Assembly: GCF_901000735.1 (NCBI RefSeq)
Contig: NC_081541.1
Span: 21,760,172-21,824,171, forward strand
DNA length: 64,000 nucleotides
Direction of reading: 5' to 3'
DNA from: Corylus avellana
Lineage: Eukaryota > Streptophyta > Magnoliopsida > Fagales > Betulaceae
In this document: in pieces, positions 10,461 to 21,098 of the stretch
How the letters are laid out: every line of letters starts with the position of its first letter
Numbering within the stretch: position 1 is the stretch's first letter
Notes under the pieces: model-generated
Databases searched by the model: none
The model's input: only the letters and a program-made list of their open reading frames with translations
Told to the model about the DNA's origin: nothing
Program-made: the position numbers and the translations under genes

Positions 10461-11957
10461 ATGCAAGGTCGTCGATCTCAAGCCTCAACCGTTCTTCCAC
10501 TTGATCCTGAAATTGAGCGGACAATTCGACAACGACCTAGAGACAAAGAAGAAGAGGAAGAAATTGAGATGGAAGATTTGATATGGAAGACTTGCAAGAG
10601 AATCCAATTGGACCAAGACCATTAGAGGCAAATCCACCACAGGTGAGGAGACCAATGAAGCAGGCATACGATCCAGCTAACCTCCATTAACCCTCATGCA
10701 TTGCATATCAACCAGAGATAGATGGCAGCTATTATATCTCTCCTCAAATCCTTAATGCATTGACTCACTTCAGAGGCACAGCTACTGAGGATCCCAACTT
10801 GCATCTTAAAGAATTCTTCTATCTATGCAAGTTGCAGCATGTCCAAGGCCTAACTCCAGAGAAACTCAGGTTAGTCCTCTTCCTTTCTCTTTGAAAGATA
10901 ATGCTAAACTGTGGTACAATTCCTTGCCTGCAGATTCTATCCATACTTGGGAAGAATTGACCACCAAGTTTCTGAAGAGGTTTTCCCAGCCCAGAAGACA
11001 AAACAACTTGAAAGGGAACTTCAAATGTTCCAACAACAAGATGGAGATTTGTTCTTTGAGGCTTGGGATCACTTCAATTCCTTGCTTCTAAAGTGCACAC
11101 ATCACAACATCCCTCAAGATGAGCAGGTACAAATTTTCTATGAAGGATTAGATGATACTAAAAAAGGGATGGTTGATTCAGCTTGTGGAGGAACACTTAT
11201 AGAGAAGAGTAGTGAGGAAGCGGTGGAACTTTTTGAAACATTAAGTGAGCATTCACAGCAATTCTGTTCAAGAGGAAGGAGAGGAATGAAAAACAAGGGC
11301 ATGTATGAAGTAAACCTCAGTGGGGGAACAACCAATCAGTTGGCTGCTGTAGAAAAGAAGTTGGACATGATTGTCAAGACCATGATTGCTCAGAAAATCT
11401 CACCTCTGCAATAGGACACACCAATCCAGGTATGTGCTATTTGTTCCCATCTAGATCACACCACTGAGAAGTGTCCTTTATCTCCATTCGCAGAGCAAGA
11501 AGAGGTGAATACTGTGGGACAAAACAATTACCCCCACAAGAACAACCCATACTCCAATACTTACAATCCAAGATAGCGCAACCATCCAAATTTCTCTTGG
11601 GGTAATAATCAAGGACAGCAGAAAGGGCCCCAACAAGCAAGCCAAGAAACTCAAGAGTCAAGGATGAACCAACTGGAGAATATGATACACAACCTAGTGA
11701 CTTCACAACAGCAATTCACGGCTGATCAAAAGCAATTCAATACAAAGACTGATCAAGCCATTCAAAGACTAGAAGTGCAAATGGGTCAGATGGCAAAGGA
11801 GCTGAGTGAGAGGAAGCAGGGAGAATTTCCAGCTCAAACAATACCTAACCCAGGGAGTCACTAGCAGCTGAAGGCAGCCACAGTTCTTAGAGGTCCTGCT
11901 CCTACAAGGGCACTTGAGCCAAATTCTGAAGAGCTCAAGTGTAGCTCTTCACACTAG
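10461..11957 (+). pseudogene. gag: E2 gag, multiply broken
   Basis: The start is the ATG at 10461 (MQGRRSQAS). A 14-bp insertion near 10575, partly duplicating ATGGAAGA, shifts the frame. A TAA at 10688-10690 replaces CAA, single-base losses lie near 10885 and 10980, and a TAG at 11412-11414 replaces CAG. The Retrotrans_gag core is still readable (LFFEAWDHFNSLLLKC, 11050-11095). The knuckle CAICSHLDHTTEKCP lies about 11431-11475, and the coiled-coil tail 11664-11860 includes NQLENMIHNLV and ERKQGEFPAQT. The tail ends EPNSEELKCSSSH after the protease deletion. The last part is copied in reverse at 36450-36631. Confidence 0.88.
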
Positions 11958-12823
11958 GAACATTATAGTCACAAGTAGACGCGTTTGAGCAATCCAGAAC
12001 CTCAAGCGCATCTACTAAAAACAGTGGTACTGAGGCCACTGAAGGCGGTAACATTTTCCCTCTTATTTTCTTCATGTTACTTTCTTTACTTTACATATGT
12101 CTCAATTATTCCTTGTGTTTCGTTTTCATTATTGACCATTATTTTATTTTTCTTTTGCTTTTTTTTTTTTTTAAAAAAAAAATAGTAAATAATATTTTTT
12201 TTGACATTCTTTTACTATGATCGATCGCAACAAGTATGCGATCGAGCACAGTAACCAAAGGGTGGCTTGACACTTTCTGTTAGTGCGATCGACGTACCTT
12301 AGGTGCGATCGAGCGCACATGACCCACACATGCACATCTCTGGCCAAATGCAATCGAGCGCACCAGGTGTCCGATCGAGCTCACTCGGATAGCAGGGTAC
12401 GTGACCTATTTTAGGTCACTTTTCCCCTTACCCCACAACTCCTTCTCCCGGGGCCGTACAGGTTCTCCCCACACCCACTTCCGACACACTCTTACTCCTC
12501 CCATTTTTCTCCTATTTTTCACCAATTTCACCACACAACTAGCACACAGGTCACCTCTCCGGCCACCATACCATCAAATCTTCTACCACATTAACCCACG
12601 ACCCATACACCATCCCCATTAACCCCAATCTCTGAACACTCACCCAACCTCCAGTTTTCTCTTATTTTCTTGCAACTGTGGGTGTTCGTCCACCCACATT
12701 GCCTCTGTGTTGGGTTTTTCTTGTCTTTGCAGGGAGTTTTGGGCATCTTTTGCTGTATTGTGCTACTGTGGTCATCAGAAGTGTGCACCACCTGTTCGAC
12801 AAAAGTCCCCAATCAAGCTCAAC
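11958..12823 (+). other. E2 spacer between gag and ORF2
   Basis: A non-coding spacer with a T-rich tract, a CGATCG-type motif cluster at 12218-12390, a C-rich segment, and a good splice acceptor look-alike TTTTTCTTGTCTTTGCAG ending at 12732. ORF2 starts 92 bases further on. Confidence 0.6.
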
Positions 12824-13294
12824 ATGCCTAGAACCCGTGCTTCATCTTCCAAGGGGTCCGAGGCCCAAGCTATTTCTCACCCACCCACTTTTGAGGAGCA
12901 GGAGTTGTTGTTTGAGACTACCTTCACCATTCGCAAAGACTTTCAAAACCATGAGGTGACTCAATGGGTGGTCGCCGAGTTTAAGCGAAGGGGACTCAAG
13001 AAGCTATTCAAACCTGTCACCTCCACCGCGTACCGGAAGTTGGTCATTGAATTTTATGCCAAACTTTCCCATGACTATGACAATTCGGCTGCTCTCTCCT
13101 CAAAGGTGCAAGGCCAAGTTATTGATGTGACTAGGGCCGACATTGCCGCCGCCCTTCAATGCAATGATGAGCATCCTCTAGAAGCTGGACATCTTGCCGA
13201 CCAACCGCCCTGATACTATGTGGTGGAAATCATTGAAGATATGTGCCAAGGGCACTATCTTGGCACATATCTTCTCTTCAAGTTTAGGGTTTAG
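12824..13294 (+). pseudogene. E2 ORF2, 3'-truncated and with one stop
   Basis: A Transposase_32-like ORF starts at the ATG at 12824 (MPRTRASSSKGSEAQ) and is readable for 156 codons. A TGA at 13211-13213 replaces the CGA kept in the right-arm copy. After GHYLGTYL the sequence leaves ORF2 and joins the 3' non-coding region, stopping at TAG 13292-13294. It thus lacks the second half present in E3 (SIPDIIWNQIHKFWNGV onward) and the acidic and coiled-coil tail. Function of the family is unknown. Confidence 0.85.
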
Positions 13295-14621
13295 GGTTTT
13301 TGTATGTTTTCTTATTTTGCAGGGACAAGTGTGCTTCACTTCAAGTTTGGGGGTGTGCTATGAGCCATGCTTTCCAAGATCATATCGACCATCTTCCGGG
13401 TACATTCTTTCCTTTACTTAGACACATTGGGGACAATGTGTCATTTAAGTTTGGGGGTATGGGCACACATGTTCACACACACTTTGTCCCAATTTCAAGT
13501 TAATTGTTTTGTTGTTTGTTTGTTTATGTCAATGAAAAAAAAAAAAAAAAAGTTTATGCATGTTCATGTTTGCTCTAAAATTTTAAGTTGATCTAGAAAG
13601 AATTGTGGCTTGAATTCATCAATGAACTTAAAATTTTGAACACATGATCTGATGAGTGAATCTATTAGTTTGATTACTTGTTGAGGATAGTTGAAAAATC
13701 ACATGTTTGATCTAATCACACAAGCACATTAGCACATAATCTGTGAGGTATGACATGTGGTCTGATATGTGTGTTTTTGCATCTTGGATGAAATTGGATG
13801 ACTTATTAGATGACATGGCATATATAGTAATGAAAAAAAAAGTATGAAATAAATGATCATTGATAGCTTTTCACTGAGTAACTGGACCTCTTGCCTCAAA
13901 GCATTGAGTGTTCACGTCAAAAGGTGAAAATTGTTGAATTGATCAATGTCATGGTTAGTTGGTTTTGTAGCCTTTTTGACTCGAGTTAGTAGGTCATTAG
14001 GGGTATCTCTACACCTAGTGCCCTAAAACCACCTGGTTTGGGAGCCATTGACTTAACACTCGCTACAAGGGTTAATTAGAAAGCTTAAGGGAACCAACAT
14101 TGCACAACCTGACCAAAAAAAAAAAAAGAGAGAAAAAGAAATATGTCATTGTCTCATTCTAATAGGAATTTCTGTGAATTCTGAGATAGGGAGACATTAC
14201 ATATTAGAAAGATTTGGAAGCCTCATAATTTTGTACTAATTCACTGTACACAAATTTCAAACTTGTGATGATTTAGCATGTCCTTTGTAAGTAATTGCAC
14301 TTTGGGATTCCAATTCATTGTGAAGATGGAGTTCATCATTTTAAGCTTCCTTATGAATGAAAATCATAATCTTGAAGTAATGCTTTAATTTTTGAAATAA
14401 TATGAACTATGCATGATGTTTGTGGGTAACATCTCTGGAAAACCCTCACAAGACTTCACTCGTCCACTAGGAAATTCCTAGGGGTTTAAAAGGCTTGTTG
14501 CATACGCTAAATGCAATCGTACATCCCACGAAAGATGGATTTATCTTTTGTTTTCTGTTTTTCCATTCTTGTTTTTAGTTTTGTATTGCTAAGGGACTAG
14601 CAATATGTATGTTTGGGGGTG
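13295..14621 (+). other. E2 conserved 3' non-coding region
   Basis: No gene. In order: an acceptor-like TTTTCTTATTTTGCAG ending 13322; PPT-like motif 1 at 13343-13357; hairpin ACACATTG/CAATGTGT at 13422-13441; PPT-like motif 2 at 13447-13461; long blocks shared with E0, E1, E3 and D (for example TTTTTGACTCGAGTTAGTAG near 13975); a CTAGGAA/TTCCTAG hairpin near 14468; hairpin TATTGCTA/TAGCAATA with loop AGGGAC at 14584-14605; and the PPT (14609-14621) touching the LTR. Confidence 0.8.
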
Positions 14622-15973
14622 TGATAAGAGCTAAAATATTCATATTTTCAGTCCTTAACTTGCATGTTTTAATCCTTTGGTTTTGGTTAATTAGGTCATT
14701 TTAATTCATTTTTGTGTTTTTCATACTTTTGTAGGCTTTTGGAAGAAAATGAAGTAAATCTAGATGATTTAGGCTCAAAAGAGAGAAGATGGAAAATTGG
14801 GAGCTTTCTAACACTGTGATCGATCATAGGGTAGCTGCGATCGAGCACAGTACCCATGAAGACAAAGCACAATCCAGGCCAGGAGCGATCGAGCGCATGA
14901 CAGAAGAAGGATCGATCACAGACTTGCGATCGAGCGCAAACGGGTAGCGATCGATCGCACTCGTGCGCATGAGACATATCAAGTGACGGCCAGATTGTCA
15001 TTCTTTCCATATTAGGGTTTTCCAACTCCCAATTGTAATAGGTTTTGAAACCCTACGAAATCCCTAGGTTTACTACTTTGTCAAGGACTTATAAAGCTTA
15101 TAAATAGACCCTTAAGCCTCTAGAATAGACATGCTTTATAAGGAGAAGAAGAGGAGCTCTTCAAGTTCAAGTCTCGGGTTTATTCTTTTCCTTTCTTTTC
15201 TTTTCTTTATGAAGATGTTTAACATCAATTTTATGTGTAGCTAATTTAATTAGTAGGGCTAGATTGAAGCCCTAGTTATGTTTAGTTAATATTTCAATAT
15301 TGGCGCCCTTGTGATGATCTTGTTGTGCTATTTAACTTGATTAATGCCTACTTACATGAATTCCTCATATGTGTGTGCCTGATCAACATATGCATGTGGT
15401 ATGGACTAGTTAGTTAAATCAATTTGGATGGCCGAGTCCTGGGTTTAACATAAGTAACAAAAGAATCCACACCGCGATTCTTGGGTTAATCAACATGGGG
15501 AACTGGGAGTATATGCCATGCCCTAGGCCTCATGTGTTTGTCGATTTCCATAGAACATATGCTTTCCTAAGGAACAACTTAGTATACATCATGCTAAATC
15601 CCTTAGAAAAGAAAAGAGTTAGAGTATACGCCATGCCTAACTCGTTGCTTAGGGAAATCTATAGCCTTAGGAGTATACGCCATGCCCTTAGGTTGACAAA
15701 CATTAGATATGCATAACATGATCAAAGCATTGGCATATTGTTATATTTGCTAAATATAATTAGTGGTGGATATCAAATCCCTACCTTTTATTATCATCAC
15801 TTAGACAATCAATCTTTGTTTTACTTAAGGAATTTATTTTTAAACAAAAATTCAGCAATCCTCGTGGGAATGATCCTGTACTTGCACCATATACTACTAT
15901 GTTGACCTTGTGTACTTGTAGGTAAAACGTACAATTATTTATCTATTAATTTAGGTAGATATTTTACACATCA
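14622..15973 (+). repeat. E2 3' LTR
   Basis: The 1352-bp LTR runs from TGATAAGAGC to TTTTACACATCA and is directly followed by target duplication AATTC and the continuation of E1 ORF2. The TATA box is at 15099-15106. CGATCG-type words at 14818-14965 include TGCGATCGAGCGCA and GCGATCGATCGCA. Confidence 0.93.
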
Positions 15974-16522
15974 AATTCGGCTTCTCTCTCTTCAAAGGTG
16001 CAAGGCCAAGTTATTGATGTGACTAGGGCTAACATTTCCACCGCCCTTCAATGCAATGATGAGCATCCTCTAGAAGCTGCACATCTTGCCGAGCAACCGC
16101 CCCGATACTATGTGGCGGAAATCATTGAGGATATGTGCCAAGGGCACTATGCTGATGCCCACCATAATGCAGGCAGCCGGTCCAAGCTACCTTGAAGGCT
16201 TTGGTTTGTGGACTCAATACTACACCGCAATGCCTTCCCCTTGGGACACAAAACTCAAAGGCGTGATCAATTTCTTCAAACCCTCTACACCTTCCACAAA
16301 GATGCTTGGTACTCCATTCCCGACATCATTTGGAACCAAATACATAAGTTTTGGAATGGAGTGCACATTGGGGGAGCAGAGTCCACTCATTCACGGGGGT
16401 TGCCTTTTCCATACCTCATCACCTATATCCTCCGGAAGAAAGGCATCAAGGGCACCGCAGCTGATGAGCCAGTCACTACTACTCCCATATTTGGCATTCG
16501 CCAATGGAACAAGAGCTGCTCC
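15974..16522 (+). pseudogene. E1 ORF2, second piece
   Basis: The coding sequence continues from 8912. After the AATTC duplication it reads through VQGQVIDVTRANISTAL, ALQCNDEHPLEAAHLAEQPP and YYVAEIIEDMCQG, then by a frame change DSILHRNAFPLGHKTQR and SIPDIIWNQIHKFWNGVHIG, up to QWNKSCS, where S1 interrupts it. The match to E3 ORF2 (52236-53348) is collinear. The right-arm copy is at 30551-31098. Confidence 0.85.
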
Positions 16523-17296
16523 TGTAACGACCTAGATTTTAAAAACTCTCATATAAACAATATTAAATAGATTAAAACAATAAATGAATAAATTGGATCA
16601 ATGATATGTGGATTAATGATATTAAATAACTATTTAGTGTTAAAGGTATATTACATTGATTTTTGACATCTTTTGTATATCCCTTCAATTCTAAAATTTA
16701 GCTTCACTAATATGTTTATAGGCATAATTAAACACCATCTAGTAAATAAATTATTTATATTGGTGTTTAGTGAAGTTAAAAATTAATTTGAAGCTTTGCA
16801 GTTTTTAGCCTAAAAAGCAGTGTCTTAATTTTCATACTGTCTAAATGAGATTAAAACTGCTAGAAAAAGATACCAAGGCTAGCCACCTTTGTTGAAAGCT
16901 TAAGGTCTTCTAGTAATGATGCTTATAGTAAATATCATGATTATAATGATTTAATAAGGCAAGTGGCCAAGTGGCCAAGTGGGAATGCAAATAGTTAAAA
17001 CCTAAGTTGAATCGGAACTTTGTACAGGCCGAAAATAGACTGAAACGAACTCAGATGAAGTCGAACTAAAAATATAAAATGTTTGTCTCAGAGTCCTCTA
17101 TCTACTCTCAAAATTTCATGTCAATCGGAGTACGTTTGGATATTGAAAAATGGATCGGAATACACTGACCTCATTTTGGACGAAAATACTATTTGGTATA
17201 GAGCAATGAAATATGGACTAGGTTCATTCTTTTGGTTAAATACATCTCAATCCTTAGATCAAAGGTGTTAAAATAAATCCTAACCATTCATTATCT

Positions 17297-17304
17297 TATA
17301 AATA
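17297..17304 (+). promoter_or_regulatory. S1 TATA box
   Basis: TATAAATA within TCTTATAAATAGATCC, about 775 bases into the LTR. The likely core promoter of the parent element. Confidence 0.55.
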
Positions 17305-17690
17305 GATCCTAAGCTATAGTCACTTTCACTTGCTTGTTATTTACAATCTTAGAACAAGTAAAATTGTTTGCTCCTCCTTTCATTTTATTTCTTAGTTCTA
17401 GTCAAATACCATATAGCCTAGATCTTTCTTGTAGTGTTCAAATGTTTTTCTAAACTAGCTACCTAGAGAAGATTTGGTGGAGTTTTACTTCTAAGGATTT
17501 TTGGGTAAGTGTTTCTTGTATAAATATCATGATTTATTGCTTTTATCACTTGTTCTCATTTAATTATTTAAAGACCCAACAAGCGTATAATGTAAAATAA
17601 AGTAATAGATACAAGTGACTTAATAATAATGAGTTAGTGGACAAAATCAATTAAGGACTTATAATATTATCTATATATTATTTACTTTAC

Positions 17691-18179
17691 AGTATTTACA
17701 TTCAGTCATTTCTTTTATTATCATTTAAATTTTAGTTCATATTTTTGGTGGTAAAGACCATTTGATCTCATCCCCTAAATATGAATTCAGTATTTACATT
17801 CAGTCATTTATGTTATTGTCATTTAAATTTAGTTCATATTTTTGGCGGTAAGGACCATTTGATCTCATCCCCTAAATATGAATTCAGTATTTATATTCAG
17901 TCATTTATTTTATTGTCATTTAAATTTTAGTTCATATTTTTGGCGGTAAGGACTATTTGATCTCATCCCCTAAATATGAATTCAGTATTTATATTCAGTC
18001 ATTTCTTTTATTGTCATTTAAATTTTAGTTCATATTTTTGGCGGTAAGGACTATTTGATCTCATCCCCTAAATATGAATTCAATATTTACATTCAGTCAT
18101 TTCTTTTTTTGTCATTTAAATTTTAGTTAATATTTCTAGCGGTAAGGACCATTTGATCTCATCCCCGAAATATGAATTC
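17691..18179 (+). repeat. Five-copy 98-bp tandem array in S1
   Basis: Units start at 17691, 17789, 17886, 17984 and 18082 and are 97-98 bp long. Each contains AGTATTTACATTCAGTCATT, GGCGGTAAGGACC and ATTTGATCTCATCCCC, and ends ATATGAATTC. The right-arm copy of S1 has only four units (about 28992-29383). Confidence 0.95.
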
Positions 18180-19298
18180 AGGCATAAAGCTAGTTATAAG
18201 TAACTATCTTAGATTAAAATAATAAAATGAGTAAGTAAAGATGAAGTGACGGATAAAAAATTAATATAAAAAGATGAGGGTCTTTAAACAATGATATTAT
18301 TGGAGAATGAACTAAGTATTGTTTGTATGTATGTATTATATGCAGAAGTGGAGCAGAATACTACACTAAGGAGAGTAAGTATGGATATACTTACTGAGTA
18401 CTAGCTTTATTTTATTGTTATAGGAATTCTTATTTTGTCCTATGAATATCATTTTGCAATACAACTGCTGCATAATGTGTCTAATAAAATGGGCTGATAT
18501 GATAGCCACCTTAAGAACAAGCTGGGTGGATTGCCGTGAGGAACTGTCGGTATCTCAGTGGATGGGGGTATATAACCGTCCAACAGGCCTAATATATAAC
18601 TAAGCTGGAGCAGTGTAGTTGCCAGCACCAAACAAGTAAACCTCTAAAGTGTGAGGGACATAATGGATGTAAGCGGGCTGAGAGCTCATGACAAGAGGTC
18701 TGAAGAAAGATTATCATAAAACACAAACTAATCTATCATTACGCTGCTTTCACAACTCATTCATTATTATATATTTTAGTCTTTAATCTTACTTGTTCAA
18801 ACTAGTCTTTTTAGTCTTTATCTCTAGGAAAATAGATTACTCACTTGTTTGCCTATGTAAATATGATAACGTCATCTTTACATAGATCTTGATGCAGGAA
18901 TAGAAAGTGAGGATGATGGTCCTTTTACTGGTTTTGATGGTTGATAAACCATCTACTGCAGGATTGATGCTTACTCTATGGAGCAAGTCTCATTTATGTT
19001 CATCGCTTTTATTACGTATGGTGATGTATGTGAACCTAATAAATATTACAATAGTAATTTAGGTGCCGTCCATGGCATATATTTGGTACACCTAGTGTGT
19101 ACATACGTTGTAATGAAAACCATGTTTCTATTTTATATCACCTCGAGGTATTTCAGTCAACGCAATGGTGTTGTGTAAGTTATTCCTAGGTCATAGAAAA
19201 AGAAAAAAAAATATACATACTCCGCTGTAAGATTGTATTTTCTAAAGTTGCAGCGTCATGACTTCGATATTTGCTAGTTCAAATATCGGGGTGTTACA

Positions 19299-19621
19299 GC
19301 TCCCATATGCCCCGGGCACCTCCAGCACCAGCAGTTGGTGGGGAAGAGAGTGAGGCCGAGCCAATGGCAGAAGATTAACCGGCAGCTGAGCCGATAGCAG
19401 CGGAAGAGGAGGAGGCCCCGATCATCTTTCGAGCCACATAATACTGCTCCCTTAGTGAAGAGATGGCGGGCCTTTGGAGAGAGTTGGCTGATCAAAGAAG
19501 GGAGGCTCAGGAATATAAAGCACTGATGGATCAACGATTAGCTGCCTTTGAAGAATTGATGCGGTCCATCCTTAGCCATTTGCCACCACCATCTGGAGCA
19601 TCTACTTCTGGACAGCACTGA
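19299..19621 (+). pseudogene. E1 ORF2, third piece (C-terminal)
   Basis: After the second GCTCC the ORF2 frame resumes with MPRAPPAPAVGGEESEAEP. An in-frame TAA near 19376 precedes an alanine/glutamate-rich low-complexity segment. A coiled-coil-like stretch (SLSEEMAGLWRELADQRREAQ) follows, and the tail PPPSGASTSGQH ends at TGA 19619-19621. It matches the last 110 codons of E3 ORF2. Confidence 0.82.
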
Positions 19622-21098
19622 GATGGGACCATAGTCTGGCTGAAGACGTTAAACTTAGCATTCATGGGAGGCACCTGATAGTTTATCCTTTTAGTTTGTT
19701 TAAATATGTTTTCAGTTAATCTTTTTATCTTTAGTTTTGCTCCTTTTTACTTGTTTGTGTGTTTTTTATTTTGCAGGGACAAGTGTGCTACACTTCAAGT
19801 TTGGGGGTGTGCTATGAGCCATGCTTCCCAAGATCATGTTGACCATCTCCCGGGTACACTCTTTCCTATACTTAGACACATTGGGGACAATGTGCCATTT
19901 AAGTTTGGGGGTATGGGCATACATGATTGATTGTTTACACACACTTTGTCCCAATTTCATGTTAATTGTTTGTTTTGTGTGTTTGTTTGTTATTGAAAAA
20001 AAAAGTTTATGCATGTTCATGTTTGCTCTAAAATTTTGGGTTGATCTAAAAGAATTGTGGCTTGAATTCATCAGTGAGCTTAGCATTTTGAACACATGAT
20101 CTGATGAGTGAATCTGTTAGTTTGGTTACTTGTTTAGGACAATTGAAAAATCACATGTTTGATCTGAGCACTCAAGCACATTAGCACATACTTTGTGAGG
20201 TATGACATGAGGTCTGATATGTGTGTTTTTGCCTCTTGGATGAAATTGGATGACTTATTAGATGACACTATGGCATATATAGTGATGAACAAAAAAAAAG
20301 ATGTGAAATAAATGATCATTGATGGCTTTTCACTAAGTAACTGGACCTTTTGCCTCAAAGTATTGAGTGTTCACGTCAAAAGGTGAAAAATGTTGATTTG
20401 ATCAATGTCATGGTTAGTTGGTTTTGTAGCTTTTTTGACTCGAGTTAGTACGTCCTTAGGGGTGTCTCTACACCTAATGCCCTAAAACCACCTGGTTTGG
20501 GAGTCATTGACTTAACACTCGCTACAAGGGTCAATTAGAAAGCTTAAGGGAACCAACATTGCACAACCTGACCCAAAAAAAAAAAAGAAAAAAAAAGAAA
20601 AAAAGAGAAAAAGAAATATGCCATTGTGTCATTCTAATAGGAATTTCAGTGAATTTGAGATAAGGAGACATTGCATATTGGAAAGATTTGGAAGCCTCAT
20701 AATTTTGTACTAATTCACTGTACACAAATTTGAAACTTGTGATGATTTAGCATGTCCTTTGTAAGTAATTGCACTTTAAGATTCCAATTCATTGTGAAGA
20801 TGGAGTTCATCTTTTTAAGCTTGCTTATGAATGAAAATCATAATCTTGAAGTGATGCTTTAATTTTTGGAATAACATGGACTCTTGCATGATGTTTGTGG
20901 GTAACATTTCTGGAAAACCCTCACAAGACTTCACTCGTCCTCTAGGGAATCCCTAGAGGTTTAAAAGGCTTATTGCATATGCTAAATGCAATCGTACATC
21001 TCACGAAAGATGGATTTATCTTTTTGTTTTCTGTTTTTTCCATTTTTGTTTTTTGTTTTGTATTGCTAAGGGACTAGCAATATGTAAGTTTGGGGGTG
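19622..21098 (+). other. E1 conserved 3' non-coding region
   Basis: Collinear with that of E2 and E3. Acceptor-like TTTTTATTTTGCAG ends at 19776. PPT-like motifs lie at 19797-19811 and 19901-19915, with hairpin ACACATTG/CAATGTG(C) at 19876-19895 between them. A perfect hairpin CCTCTAGGG/CCCTAGAGG lies at 20939-20959. Hairpin TATTGCTA/TAGCAATA (loop AGGGAC) is at 21061-21082, and the PPT AAGTTTGGGGGTG at 21086-21098. This region is deleted from the right arm. Confidence 0.82.

Larger units (their letters stand above)
8913..15973 (+). mobile_element. E2: Athila-like family-A element inside E1 ORF2
   Basis: A 7061-bp element has LTRs at 8913-10150 and 14622-15973 and the target duplication AATTC (8908-8912, 15974-15978). 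It carries a decayed PBS, a multiply broken gag, an ORF2 truncated in its second half, and the conserved 3' region. It lacks protease at the same breakpoint as E1. The right arm of the inverted duplication contains a reverse copy of its 3' half. Confidence 0.95.
16523..19298 (+). mobile_element. S1: 2.8-kb solo LTR, Tekay/Del-like
   Basis: The segment starts TGTAACGACC and ends GGGGTGTTACA, with a perfect 6-bp terminal inverted repeat TGTAAC/GTTACA. It has the target duplication GCTCC (16518-16522 and 19299-19303). It contains no gag or pol, a TATAAATA box at 17297-17304, and an internal 98-bp tandem array. Length and termini are those of Tekay/Del chromoviral LTRs; the lineage is inferred. 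It probably arose by recombination between two LTRs of a full element. Confidence 0.88.

Noticed and set aside
13283..13299. Telomere-like TTTAGGG repeats after E2 ORF2
   Set aside because: Only two units, within a T/G-rich join; no array, so chance.
17691..18179. Possible CRISPR-like or satellite array
   Set aside because: Head-to-tail 98-bp units without spacers, inside a plant LTR; neither a CRISPR nor a long satellite.
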